From Psychromonas sp. SA13A (GTDB taxonomy: Bacteria; Pseudomonadota; Gammaproteobacteria; Enterobacterales; Psychromonadaceae): a stretch of 64,000 nucleotides of DNA. A model generated the notes under the pieces. It searched no databases, was not told where the DNA came from, and worked only from the letters and a program-made list of their open reading frames with translations. A program made the translations under genes and the position numbers. This document shows positions 10,870 to 19,825 of this stretch, one piece after another; positions within the stretch are counted from its first letter, which is position 1, and each line of letters begins with the position of its first letter. The stretch covers positions 1 to 64,000 of the forward strand of contig NZ_WTKU01000012.1 in assembly GCF_011378715.1 (NCBI RefSeq), given 5' to 3'.

Positions 10870-10920
10870 AAAATTCCTGCCATTTAATGCTTATGGTCCT
10901 CCCTAAGCGGCAGGAATTTT
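10870..10920 (+). terminator. Terminator after deoD
   Basis: A perfect 12-bp stem, AAAATTCCTGCC (10870-10881) with GGCAGGAATTTT (10909-10920), and a 27-nt loop, 14 nt after the deoD stop. A second hairpin follows, ATCATCCA (10925-10932) with TGGATGAT (10944-10951). Confidence 0.7.
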
Positions 10921-11029
10921 AGCCATCATCCAATGTGACGTTATGGATGATAGTCATAAAAAATAGCCTATTTTTGGACGTGAATTATCATGTCTAGGGT
11001 TTGTTTTACTTAATAAAAGGAACTTTACA

Positions 11030-11815
11030 ATGAAAAAAACAATACTTGCTCTTAGCTTAGCAGCAGCAATGCCAACGTTTGCAGCCGATTATACCGATGG
11101 CGATACGCATAAAAACGATTATAACTGGATGCAAGGCAATTTAATGTATGCCGTTAATGAACTTCCAGGTGAATCAGACCATGACTACCTTGAGCTTGAG
11201 TTTGGTGGTCGTTCTGGAATCTTAGATTACTATGGTTATGCTGATGTATTCAACTTAACTAATAGTGACTCTTCAGATAAAGATGGGCAGGATAAAATCT
11301 TTATTAAATTTGCACCTCGTATTTCACTTGATGGTTTAACAGGTACAGATTTATCGTTTGGTCCTGTTAAAGAATTATACTTTGCAACCTTGTTTAACTG
11401 GGGTGGTGGTAACGAAGATTCTACAGTGAACAACTCTTTTTGGGGCCTTGGTTCTGATATAATGGTGCCTTGGTTAGGTAAAGTTGGCTTCAATGTTTAC
11501 GGTCTATATGACTTAAACAAGAAAGATTGGAATGGTTACCAAGTTTCTACTAACTGGTTTAAACCTTTTTACTTCTTTGAAAATGGTTCGTTCTTTTCTT
11601 ACCAAGGTTATATTGATTACCAAGTTGATTTGAAAAGTGAATATTCTTCATCAAGCAATGGTGGTGTAATGTTTAATGGTATTTACTGGCACTCAGATAA
11701 CTTTGCATTGGGATATGGCCTTAAAGCGTTTAAAGACGTTTATGGAATCGAAGATTCTAGCGGCTTTAAATCAACTGGATTCGGTCATTACTTTGCTGCT
11801 ACTTACAAGTTCTAA
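11030..11815 (+). CDS. tsx: Tsx/OmpK-like nucleoside-specific outer-membrane channel
   Basis: 261 aa with a signal peptide (MKKTILALSLAAAMPTFA, cleavage likely before ADYTDGD) and a C-terminal Phe (HYFAATYKF), as expected for a beta-barrel inserted by the BAM complex. The body matches the nucleoside-specific channel family (DYNWMQGNLMYAVNE, YLELEFGGRSGILDYYGYAD, IFIKFAPRISLDGLTG). It would let nucleosides cross the outer membrane before uptake by NupC. AAAGGAAC precedes the start. It lies directly after deoD but behind a terminator-like hairpin, so it probably has its own promoter. OmpK-type naming is equally possible. Confidence 0.92.
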   Translation: MKKTILALSLAAAMPTFAADYTDGDTHKNDYNWMQGNLMYAVNELPGESDHDYLELEFGGRSGILDYYGYADVFNLTNSDSSDKDGQDKIFIKFAPRISLDGLTGTDLSFGPVKELYFATLFNWGGGNEDSTVNNSFWGLGSDIMVPWLGKVGFNVYGLYDLNKKDWNGYQVSTNWFKPFYFFENGSFFSYQGYIDYQVDLKSEYSSSSNGGVMFNGIYWHSDNFALGYGLKAFKDVYGIEDSSGFKSTGFGHYFAATYKF

Positions 11816-11862
11816 GCATCGCTTTTTTGACTGCATCTAAATAACATGTAGCCAATCTAAAT

Positions 11863-11892
11863 AATTGCAGGATAGTCTTTTATCCTGCAATT
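11863..11892. terminator. Terminator-like hairpin after tsx
   Basis: A perfect 12-bp stem, AATTGCAGGATA / TATCCTGCAATT, with a 6-nt loop, about 50 nt after the tsx stop. Confidence 0.7.
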
Positions 11893-12318
11893 CATTTCAC
11901 AAAACCCCGATATTAACCTCTGAATTATTTGTAAATAGACTTAAACCTATTTTCAAATCATTTAGCTATTCACACTCAAATCATTTAATTATTCACTTCT
12001 TGATGCCTGTTTCATTAACTAATTGAACGAATATCAAGCAGAGGACATAAATTTAAGGCTGAAATTGTTATTAGCCAAAATAATCAAAAGTGCGGTTATT
12101 TGTTGTTAAGCTTAGGTTCAAATAATAAGTGCATAAAAATGAAGAGCTAAGGGGTAAATAGAAATTTATACTCGCTTTTAACGACAACGGGCATAAAAAT
12201 TACAATAGTGCGTTATTATTCGAAATATGTTCTGCCTGTGCTAATTACATCCTGCCAACACATTATGTTAATAGGGTTTAAGTTTAGTTTGAAAAGTGAC
12301 ATTTAGTCGGATTTTATG
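11893..12318. other. Non-coding gap upstream of the add promoter
   Basis: No gene is visible. It contains an imperfect tandem duplication of 23 bp (11953-11975 and 11976-11998, 19 of 23 bases equal). I looked for a purine riboswitch, as one is known before add in Vibrio vulnificus, and found no matching core. Confidence 0.45.
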
Positions 12319-12412
12319 ATGACAAAAAATAACCACATTCTTTATACTACATTTACTAAACCACTTTAATTTGTAACCTCGGAAATTGCATTTTAAGGTG
12401 GTTTAATTTTTT
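12319..12412 (+). promoter_or_regulatory. Candidate add promoter followed at once by a terminator-like leader hairpin
   Basis: The candidate -35 is ATGACA (12319-12324) and the -10 is TATACT (12343-12348), 18 bp apart. Transcription would start near 12355. A 13-bp stem, TAAACCACTTTAA (12357-12369) with TTAAGGTGGTTTA (12393-12405, one wobble), begins there and is followed by six T (12407-12412). This is the form of an intrinsic terminator at the 5' end of the add message, about 30 nt before the add start. It may be an attenuator, or a hairpin that protects the 5' end. Confidence 0.55.
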
Positions 12413-12441
12413 ATCATGGTTTCAAATACAGAGGAATGAAT

Positions 12442-13443
12442 ATGATCACTAAAAACTTACCGCTTACTGATATACATCGCCATTTAGATGGCAACATTCG
12501 TATTGAAACCATTTTAGAATTAGGCCAAAAATTTAATCTTGCTTTACCTGCAACAACAATTGATACATTGCGTCCCTTTGTGCAAGTCATTGAAGCTGAG
12601 CCTAACTTAGTTGCTTTCTTATCAAAACTAGATTGGGGCGTGGCAGTGCTGGGCGATTTAGAAGCTTGTTATCAAGTGGCCTATGAAAATGTCGAAGATG
12701 CTAAAAATGCGCAGATTGATTACACTGAATTGCGTTTTTCACCTTATTACATGGCGTTAAAACACAATTTACCGGTACAAGGTGTGGTTGAAGCTGTCGT
12801 TGCTGGTGTTGCTGCAGGTAGTCGAGACTTCAATGTAAAAACTAATTTAATTGGTATTATGAGCCGTTCATATGGTACTGAAGCATGTCAAATAGAACTA
12901 GACGGCTTACTTAGCCAGAAAGATAAGTTGGTTGCAGTAGACCTTGCTGGTGATGAATTAGGTAAACCAGGTGACCTGTTTGTTAATCACTTTAAGCAGG
13001 TGAGGGATGCAGGTTTACGCGTCACTGTGCATGCTGGAGAAGCTGCTGGTGCAGAAAGCATGTGGCAGGCGATTAAAGAGTTAGGTGCGGAACGTATTGG
13101 GCATGGCGTTAAAGCTATCGAAGATATGAAGTTAATGGATTATCTTGCAGCGAATAAGATTGGTATCGAGTCTTGTATTACTTCTAACTTACAAACCAGT
13201 ACTATTGCCGATATTACTAATCATCCTATTAAAACTTTTTTAAATCACGGTGTAATGGCGTCATTAAACACTGATGATCCTGCAGTTGAAGGTATCGAAT
13301 TACCTTATGAATACGAAGTAGCGGCAATACAAGCAGGGCTGTCATTAGCACAAATTAAACAAGCGCAAATTAATGGTTTAGAAATGTCATTTTTATCAGC
13401 ACAAGAAAAACAAGCTTTACGTGATATTGCTGCAAAACGCTAA
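12442..13443 (+). CDS. add: Adenosine deaminase
   Basis: Zinc amidohydrolase that converts adenosine and deoxyadenosine to (deoxy)inosine, which DeoD can then split. I choose ATG 12442 (333 aa, as in E. coli), because GAGG sits 7 nt upstream and [20 protein letters not shown] aligns with the E. coli start; ATG 12436 would add two residues. Zinc ligands H12 and H14 (DIHRHLDG), the catalytic pair in [17 protein letters not shown] and the aspartates of LNTDDP are all present. It is monocistronic, with a terminator-like leader upstream and a perfect palindromic terminator after. Confidence 0.97.
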   Translation: MITKNLPLTDIHRHLDGNIRIETILELGQKFNLALPATTIDTLRPFVQVIEAEPNLVAFLSKLDWGVAVLGDLEACYQVAYENVEDAKNAQIDYTELRFSPYYMALKHNLPVQGVVEAVVAGVAAGSRDFNVKTNLIGIMSRSYGTEACQIELDGLLSQKDKLVAVDLAGDELGKPGDLFVNHFKQVRDAGLRVTVHAGEAAGAESMWQAIKELGAERIGHGVKAIEDMKLMDYLAANKIGIESCITSNLQTSTIADITNHPIKTFLNHGVMASLNTDDPAVEGIELPYEYEVAAIQAGLSLAQIKQAQINGLEMSFLSAQEKQALRDIAAKR

Positions 13444-13505
13444 TTTATTGAGATACTTCTATTCTTTTTAGTTGAAGTTAGAATATAAAAAATATAAACA
13501 GACAT

Positions 13506-13535
13506 AAAAAAGGGCTAATTAATTAGCCCTTTTTT
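13506..13535. terminator. Bidirectional terminator between add and aapP
   Basis: A perfect 30-bp palindrome with an A6 flank on one side and a T6 flank on the other, core GGGCTAATTAATTAGCCC. It serves the convergent add and aap units. A second bulged stem (CTGTTGATTGTTTC / GAAACATCAACAG) lies near 13567-13604, just after the aapP stop on the minus strand. Confidence 0.9.
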
Positions 13536-13613
13536 GGTTCTGTAAAATACTAAGGTATATGACGACTGTTGATTGTTTCGTTTAAACCAGAAACATCAAC
13601 AGCCCTAAGTAGA

Positions 13614-14360
13614 TTAGTGTGAAAGTATTTGATCTAAGAATAGCTTAAGTCGGTCAGATTGTGGGTTATCAAAGAACTGATGCGGTTCATTCTCTTCAAT
13701 TACTTGTCCAGCATCCATAAAGATGACGCGATCTGCTACTTTCTTCGCAAAGCCCATTTCATGGGTTACACAAATCATCGTGATACCTTCGTCAGCTAAC
13801 TCCACCATTACGTCTAATACTTCCGATACCATTTCTGGATCCAGTGCTGATGTTGGTTCATCAAATAACATTATCTCAGGGTTAATACATAGACAACGTG
13901 CAATCGCTACACGTTGTTGTTGTCCACCTGATAACTGGTTAGGGTACTTATGTGCTTGATCCGCAATTTTCACACGCTCAAGGTAATACATCGCTGTTTC
14001 GATGGCTTCTTTACGAGGCTTTTTGTGTACCCAAGTAGGCGCAATCAATAAGTTCTCTAACACTGAAAGGTGTGGAAATAAATTAAAGTGTTGGAACACC
14101 ATGCCCACTTGTGCGCGAATGTGACGTACGATCTTCACATCATCAATCAGCTCTGTTCCATTAATATGAATTTGGCCTTGTTGAAATTTCTCAAGGTGAT
14201 TCAAACAACGGATAGTGGTTGATTTACCTGAGCCCGATGGGCCACAGATAACGACTTTCTCGCCTTTTTTAATATTTAGATTTACATCTTTTAGTACATG
14301 GAAATCACCATACCACTTGTTGACGTCCTTCATTGTTATCATAAATTCTTGGTCTGACAT
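13614..14360 (-). CDS. aapP: Amino-acid ABC transporter ATP-binding protein
   Basis: 248-aa ATPase of the polar amino acid uptake (PAAT) family that powers the AapQM permease. Walker A is [10 protein letters not shown] near residue 40, the signature is [15 protein letters not shown] near 143, Walker B is [13 protein letters not shown], and the switch His is in CVTHEMGF. It is the last gene of aapJQMP, 11 bp after aapM. The substrate is probably general L-amino acids by gene order and similarity; specificity cannot be read from the sequence. Confidence 0.93.
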   Translation of the reverse strand: MSDQEFMITMKDVNKWYGDFHVLKDVNLNIKKGEKVVICGPSGSGKSTTIRCLNHLEKFQQGQIHINGTELIDDVKIVRHIRAQVGMVFQHFNLFPHLSVLENLLIAPTWVHKKPRKEAIETAMYYLERVKIADQAHKYPNQLSGGQQQRVAIARCLCINPEIMLFDEPTSALDPEMVSEVLDVMVELADEGITMICVTHEMGFAKKVADRVIFMDAGQVIEENEPHQFFDNPQSDRLKLFLDQILSH

Positions 14361-14371
14361 GACGTTTCCTT

Positions 14372-15451
14372 TTAATGCTCGGTGTTAAATTTGCGTTCAA
14401 TCGATTTTGAATATTGTGACATAGTAAAACAGCATACCCAGTAAATAAGGGTTACAAAAACATAGCCTTCTACTTCGTAGCCTAGCCAATTAGTATCACT
14501 GTTAGTCAGTGTTACCATGGCAAGAATGTCGAACAAACCGATGATTAAAACAAGGGTAGTATCTTTAAATAACGAGATAAACGAACCCACTAGATTAGGA
14601 ATAGATATTTTTAAAGCCTGCGGAAGAATGATTAAAATCATCCCCTGCCAGTAGCTAAGACCCAGTGCTTCACTTGCTTCGTATTGACCTTTTGGTATCG
14701 CCTGTAAACCACCACGTACCACTTCTGCAATATAAGCCGCTTGGAATAGCGTGATCCCTATTAAAGCGCGCAGTAACTTATCAAACTCAATACCATCATG
14801 AAAAAATAACGGTAATACCACTGAAGCCATGAATAGAATAGTAATTAGCGGCACACCACGTACAAATTCAATAAAACCAATACATAAGGTTCTTAGAATT
14901 GGCATATCAGATTGACGACCTAGGGCTAATACAATACCAATAGGGAACGAAGCGATAATACCAACGGCTGCAACTAAAATGGTTAGCATTAAACCGCCCC
15001 ATTTTTCTGTTTCAACAGTTTCTAGACCAAACCAGCCACCACTAATTAAAATGAAACAAACAAAAGGGAATAGAAGCATTATCACAATTTTAGTTTTGTT
15101 ATTTTTTAATACTTTTAATGCCATTAGGAATGCAACACATAGCACTGCAACTAGGTTAGGGCGCCAATGTAAATGTTCAGGATAAAAACCATAAATAAAC
15201 TGATCGAACTTCTCTATGATAAATATCCATCGTGCGCCTGAATTAACCACTTCATCCTGTGTTCCGCTCCAAGTTGCATCAAATATCATCCAATTTAATA
15301 GCGACGGAATGGTGAGGTAAATAAGATACAGACCAACCAAACTTAATAAGCTATTTCTTACGTCCGAGAATAGATTTGTTTTTAACCAAAAAATAATGCC
15401 TTTACTTCCCGAAGGGGCAGGCTTGGCTTCTTTCATTGTATAAGTTGCCAT
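14372..15451 (-). CDS. aapM: Amino-acid ABC transporter permease, AapM type
   Basis: 359-aa inner-membrane permease of the HisM/AapM type. It has a long N-terminal extension with extra membrane segments, typical of AapM compared with about 220 aa for simple PAAT permeases. The EAA-loop contact with the ATPase is visible as [23 protein letters not shown]. It starts one base after the aapQ stop, so the two are translated together as a heterodimeric channel. Confidence 0.92.
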   Translation of the reverse strand: MATYTMKEAKPAPSGSKGIIFWLKTNLFSDVRNSLLSLVGLYLIYLTIPSLLNWMIFDATWSGTQDEVVNSGARWIFIIEKFDQFIYGFYPEHLHWRPNLVAVLCVAFLMALKVLKNNKTKIVIMLLFPFVCFILISGGWFGLETVETEKWGGLMLTILVAAVGIIASFPIGIVLALGRQSDMPILRTLCIGFIEFVRGVPLITILFMASVVLPLFFHDGIEFDKLLRALIGITLFQAAYIAEVVRGGLQAIPKGQYEASEALGLSYWQGMILIILPQALKISIPNLVGSFISLFKDTTLVLIIGLFDILAMVTLTNSDTNWLGYEVEGYVFVTLIYWVCCFTMSQYSKSIERKFNTEH

Positions 15452-15452
15452 T

Positions 15453-16637
15453 TTAACGTCCTTTTATAGCCATTTTGGCGTTAACCCAGTTCAATAACAG
15501 TGAGATAACAATACTGATAGTGAGGTAAACAGCCATGGTCATGAGTATTATTTCAATTGCTTGACCGACTTGGTTTAATGTTGTTCCAGAGAATAATGTG
15601 ACCAGTTCAGGATAACCAATCGCGGTTGCCAAGGATGAGTTTTTAGTTAAGTTTAAAAATTGATTAATCACAGGTGGAATGATCACGCGTAATGCCTGTG
15701 GTAAAACAACCTTTGATAAAATAACATGATCTTTTAAACCCAATGCTTTAGCCGCTTCTTTTTGTCCTTTAGGCACGGCTTCAATGCCGGCACGAACTGC
15801 TTCTGCGATATAAGTTGCTGTGTAGATGCTTAGTGCAAATAAAAGCGCTAATAACTCAGGAATAATGGCTAGGCCACCTCTAAAGTTAAATCCTTTTAAT
15901 TCAGGATAAACAGCTGAAATAGGCTGTCCTACAATAAAGTAAACTAATGTTGGCGCTAGGATTAAAATAGCAAGAGAGACTTTAATAAGTGGGAATTCTT
16001 CACCTGTTTTATCGTGGCGTTTTCTTGACCATCGAGTCAGATAGAAAACCGCTGCGACAGCAATGATAAACGAGATTAAAATCGCGCTACTACCACTTTC
16101 AAAAATAGGTTCTGGTATTAATAAACCACGATTATTTAAGAACACACTGTCTAAGTAATTCATACTTTGACGTGGGCTAGGTAATGCCGCTAGTACAACG
16201 TTATACCAAAATAGAATTTGTAATAGAATAGGAATATTACGGAATGTTTCTATATAGATAAGTGATAGTTTAGAAATCAAAAAATTGTTTGATAAACGTC
16301 CAATACCAACTAATAACCCCAGAATAGAAGCGAAAATAATGCCTAAAATAGAGACTAATAAAGTATTTAATAAACCGACAATAAATACATCAAAGTAAGT
16401 CGATGTACCATCATCGTAATTGGTAAGAGTTTGGCTGATCCCGAAACCAGCGGTGTTATCTAAGAAAGAGAATCCAGTTGTTATGCCACGCTTTTCAATA
16501 TTATCGAACATATTATTAGCAAAATAAAATGCACAAAAAATGACGGCGATTAAGGCAATAATTTGGAAGAAAACTGCACGGTGTTGGGGGTTGTTTAAGA
16601 AACCTTTACCGTCTATTGGGAGTTGTTTGTTGTTCAT
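15453..16637 (-). CDS. aapQ: Amino-acid ABC transporter permease, AapQ type
   Basis: 394-aa inner-membrane permease and partner of AapM. Many hydrophobic segments run through it; the EAA loop is EAAKALGLKDHVILSKVVLP. The extended length (near 400 aa), with a large insert between the first and later helices, is characteristic of AapQ. It follows the binding-protein gene by 64 bp and abuts aapM. Confidence 0.92.
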   Translation of the reverse strand: MNNKQLPIDGKGFLNNPQHRAVFFQIIALIAVIFCAFYFANNMFDNIEKRGITTGFSFLDNTAGFGISQTLTNYDDGTSTYFDVFIVGLLNTLLVSILGIIFASILGLLVGIGRLSNNFLISKLSLIYIETFRNIPILLQILFWYNVVLAALPSPRQSMNYLDSVFLNNRGLLIPEPIFESGSSAILISFIIAVAAVFYLTRWSRKRHDKTGEEFPLIKVSLAILILAPTLVYFIVGQPISAVYPELKGFNFRGGLAIIPELLALLFALSIYTATYIAEAVRAGIEAVPKGQKEAAKALGLKDHVILSKVVLPQALRVIIPPVINQFLNLTKNSSLATAIGYPELVTLFSGTTLNQVGQAIEIILMTMAVYLTISIVISLLLNWVNAKMAIKGR

Positions 16638-16701
16638 AATGTGCCTTTTAATCAGCTAGGGAAAAGGGGGAGGTAAACTCCCCCTAAGAGACTGTTTAAA
16701 A

Positions 16702-17715
16702 TTAACGAATTGGCATTGCGTACATTAGACCGCCTTGGTTCCATAGTTTGTTTAAACCACGGTCAATATTTAGCGGAGAATCTTTACCTACATTTTTATC
16801 AAACATTTCGCTGTAGTTACCTACTTGTTTAACAATTTGGTAAGCCCAGTCAGATTTAAGACCTAGGTTTTCACCAGCGTTACCTGTAGTACCTAATAAA
16901 CGTTTGATACTTGGGTTTTCTGATTTCATCATTGCTTCTGCATTACTAGAAGTAACACCTAGTTCTTCAGCTTCAAGTGCTGCAAATAAGCTCCAACGTA
17001 CTACGTTGAACCAATTATCATCACCTTGACGAACAACAGGACCCAATGGTTCTTTAGAAATGATTTCAGGTAATACCATTACTGTGTTTGGATCATCCAT
17101 TTTTAATTTCAAACCGTATAACTGAGATGCATCTGATGTTACTGCATCACAACGACCTTTTTTGAAACCATCAATAGTTTGACCTGATGTATCATAAGTT
17201 ACGGCTTTGTATTCCATGCCATTAGACTTAAAGTAATCAGTTAGATTAAGTTCAGAAGTAGTACCTGCTTGAATACAGAACGTTGCACCATCTAGCTCTT
17301 TAGCCGATGTTACACCTAGTTTTTTACTGATTAAGAAACCTTGACCATCATAATAGTTAACACCAGCAAAGTTTAAACCTAGTGATGTATCACGAGTCGC
17401 TGTCCAAGTAGATGAACGTGCTAACAGATCAATTTCACCACTTTGTAGTGCTGTAAAACGCTCTTTTGCTGTCAGTGGGATATATTTAACTTTACTTGCA
17501 TCACCTAATACTGCACTAGCAACAGAGCGACACATGTCAACATCGATACCTTTCCATACACCTTTAGAATCTGCTGCTGAGAAACCTGGGATACCTGTCG
17601 ATACACCACAGTTTAAAACATCTTTTTCCATTACATCTTGTAATGTGTCAGCGTGAGATAGAGAAGGGATTGCTGCAGTAAGACCAACCAATAATGCTAA
17701 TTTTGTCACTTTCAT
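16702..17715 (-). CDS. aapJ: Periplasmic amino-acid-binding protein, AapJ type
   Basis: Solute-binding protein for the AapQMP transporter. I choose the ATG at 17715 (337 aa), because AAGGAA lies just upstream and a signal peptide follows at once (MKVTKLALLVGLTAAIPSLSHA, cleavage before DTLQ); an earlier ATG at 17775 would put 20 residues before the signal. Family marks are LNCGVSTGIPGFSA, WKGIDVDMCRSVASAVLGD and LLARSSTWTATRD. It is the first gene of the operon and is likely made in excess. Confidence 0.93.
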   Translation of the reverse strand: MKVTKLALLVGLTAAIPSLSHADTLQDVMEKDVLNCGVSTGIPGFSAADSKGVWKGIDVDMCRSVASAVLGDASKVKYIPLTAKERFTALQSGEIDLLARSSTWTATRDTSLGLNFAGVNYYDGQGFLISKKLGVTSAKELDGATFCIQAGTTSELNLTDYFKSNGMEYKAVTYDTSGQTIDGFKKGRCDAVTSDASQLYGLKLKMDDPNTVMVLPEIISKEPLGPVVRQGDDNWFNVVRWSLFAALEAEELGVTSSNAEAMMKSENPSIKRLLGTTGNAGENLGLKSDWAYQIVKQVGNYSEMFDKNVGKDSPLNIDRGLNKLWNQGGLMYAMPIR

Positions 17716-18043
17716 TGTATTTTCCTTGTGGCTTAAAATTATAGTCAAATCAACTATGAATATATGGGGACGCATTAAAAACGATATTCATATAAAGTAA
17801 TTACAGCAACTTACATGCCACTTTATGATGAATGCTCATTAATAATACGAAAAAGGAGTAATTAAAACGCCATCCCGTATATTGAACAGTTGCATCATAT
17901 GCGAGGGTTCTACCTCATTAGGGTTTGTCTATCTATTTATTTGATTTAGGTCATGTTTCGGTTTGTTTTTTAACGAAAAATGAGTTTTAAACGTCATTTA
18001 TGAGCAAATTAAAAAAGAACAATCTGCTCATTTTTGACTGAAG
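17716..18043. other. Gap between aapJ and batD
   Basis: Should hold the aap promoter on the minus strand, but no clean promoter stands out. A 6-bp stem, TGAGCA / TGCTCA, around 18001-18036 is followed on the plus strand by five T. It lies after the batD stop when read on the minus strand and is only a weak terminator candidate. Confidence 0.35.
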
Positions 18044-19825
18044 TTAAGGGTTGAGGGTGTTAATTGAGTGGCTGTTATGTATTTTTGCTGTTTTTTGGTG
18101 CATTTTTATTAACTTTATTAGTTGTTTTGCATCCCATTGGTGCGTTTTACCTGAACAAGCTAGCTCAAGTTGTTGCAAATTACTTTGAAGTTGTTGTTTT
18201 TGATCATCCGGCAATGGGCTAAATACCGTAATTTGTTGTAATTGCGTAATATCAGCATGTTGTGACTGAAAATAGCGTAATAAATAGGTATAAACCTGTT
18301 GCGGCGTTGATTGCTCACAAGCTTGTAATAATTGTTGGTAGGGTGTTGCTGTTTTATTGTTATTACTTGGGCTAACCACTGCTTTTAATTGTTTATTAGT
18401 TTTTACAAAGTATAAATAGATACAAAGTGAAATAACTAGAATTAAAAGTATTAGTGCACTGATTTGCCAGAAAAATAAACGTTTTGTTAATTGTTCATTT
18501 TCAGCCGCATATTCATTGAGCTTGTTTTGTGCATCGTTGTTGGCTAATTGTGAAGCAGCCGAGAGGGCACCCTGAGTGCTTGCATCATTATTTACAACGT
18601 TACTGGCAATATTACTTGCGCTGTTACTGGCATTGCCCTGATGACCATTATTGGTGTTTGGTAATGCAGCTTTGATAGTTAATGTTTGCGCGGGTAGTGT
18701 TGCAAACTCTTGTTGTTCAGTTTTACTATTCCACCAAGGAATTTTTATTTCAGGTAAAACTAGCTCACCACTTTTATCAGCAATAATCGCATGGGTAATA
18801 GTTCGTTGGCTATATAACACGCCATTTAACGTCCCTTGCTTTAAATCATCTTGATCAGGGTAGTAACGTAAGGAGCTGTCATAATTAAGTTTAATTTCAG
18901 GCATTTTGTCGACGCTAATTGATGCAACACGTAAACTAATGCTGCGTGTGATAGGGTCGCCAACGGTATAAGAAGCTGCCTGTAAGTTATTATTTTCAAC
19001 TAAATGTACATCTTCACTGATCAACCAATCGCCTTGATAATTAGCCGGCATCGGTTTTACAGTGATGGCAATGCTATTACCTCGTATATTAATAGGTTGT
19101 GAAATGATCCTATTTTGCCAATCGCTGACACTGACATTTTTACGAATTGAACCCACCAATAGTGGCGAAGTTATCTTCACATCACCGGCTTCTGTTGGCG
19201 TTATCTGATATTGATAAGTGAATACCTTATAGCGAAGTCCATTAAGTATCACTTGTGTTTGCTGGTTATCATTACTGATACGCTCTATATTTGCAGCTGC
19301 TAATGTTGGCGCTTGTACATCACCATCGACGATATTTTCAGAGACATAAATTTTGCTTTCTAAAATAATAGGTTGATCTAAATAAACTTGTGTTTTATCG
19401 ACGCTGTTTTCAATAAAGATAGTGTCGCCCGATGTAGATTGTTGCTCTTCACCAGCTTCTTTAACTTGTATTGTTATTGGGTCGGTTAATAGATCACCGA
19501 TTGCTAGAGCAGGAATGGTAAAATCACCTACTTTATTGGCCTGTAAGCGTAATACCCATGTGATTTTTCGATTAATATCACCATTAATAATTGAAGTGCT
19601 TTGACTTCGAGACGGGCCACTTACTTTAAAGTCATCAGTCAATGCACTGGTATCGAGTTGATATTCTGACCCCGTGTCATTAACTTCTATGGTTAAAATA
19701 AAAGTATCCCCCTGAAAAACCTGATTATTACTAACCGATGCCGTTGCTTGTGTCGCGGCAGAAGCAGAGGAGCTGATCGCAATTAAAAGTAGGATCACAC
19801 TTAAACATTTATGTAAAAACGGCAT
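18044..19825 (-). CDS. batD: BatD-like protein
   Basis: 593-aa exported membrane-anchored protein of the BatD/oxygen-tolerance family. A signal peptide is clear (MPFLHKCLSVILLLIAISSSASA), then beta-rich repeats typical of BatD (ASVSNNQVFQGDTFILTIEV; DKTQVYLDQPIILESKIYVS), then one membrane helix near residues 455-475 (ISALILLILVISLCIYLYFV) and a cytoplasmic tail. Its start overlaps the stop of the upstream VWA/TPR gene by one base. Bat operons were tied to aerotolerance and envelope stress in other bacteria; the exact role here is unknown. Confidence 0.85.
   Translation of the reverse strand: MPFLHKCLSVILLLIAISSSASAATQATASVSNNQVFQGDTFILTIEVNDTGSEYQLDTSALTDDFKVSGPSRSQSTSIINGDINRKITWVLRLQANKVGDFTIPALAIGDLLTDPITIQVKEAGEEQQSTSGDTIFIENSVDKTQVYLDQPIILESKIYVSENIVDGDVQAPTLAAANIERISNDNQQTQVILNGLRYKVFTYQYQITPTEAGDVKITSPLLVGSIRKNVSVSDWQNRIISQPINIRGNSIAITVKPMPANYQGDWLISEDVHLVENNNLQAASYTVGDPITRSISLRVASISVDKMPEIKLNYDSSLRYYPDQDDLKQGTLNGVLYSQRTITHAIIADKSGELVLPEIKIPWWNSKTEQQEFATLPAQTLTIKAALPNTNNGHQGNASNSASNIASNVVNNDASTQGALSAASQLANNDAQNKLNEYAAENEQLTKRLFFWQISALILLILVISLCIYLYFVKTNKQLKAVVSPSNNNKTATPYQQLLQACEQSTPQQVYTYLLRYFQSQHADITQLQQITVFSPLPDDQKQQLQSNLQQLELACSGKTHQWDAKQLIKLIKMHQKTAKIHNSHSINTLNP

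Noticed and set aside
11893-12441. Purine riboswitch before add
   Set aside because: The known add riboswitch has a conserved three-way-junction core with GTTTCTACC-like sequence; I found none on the plus strand.
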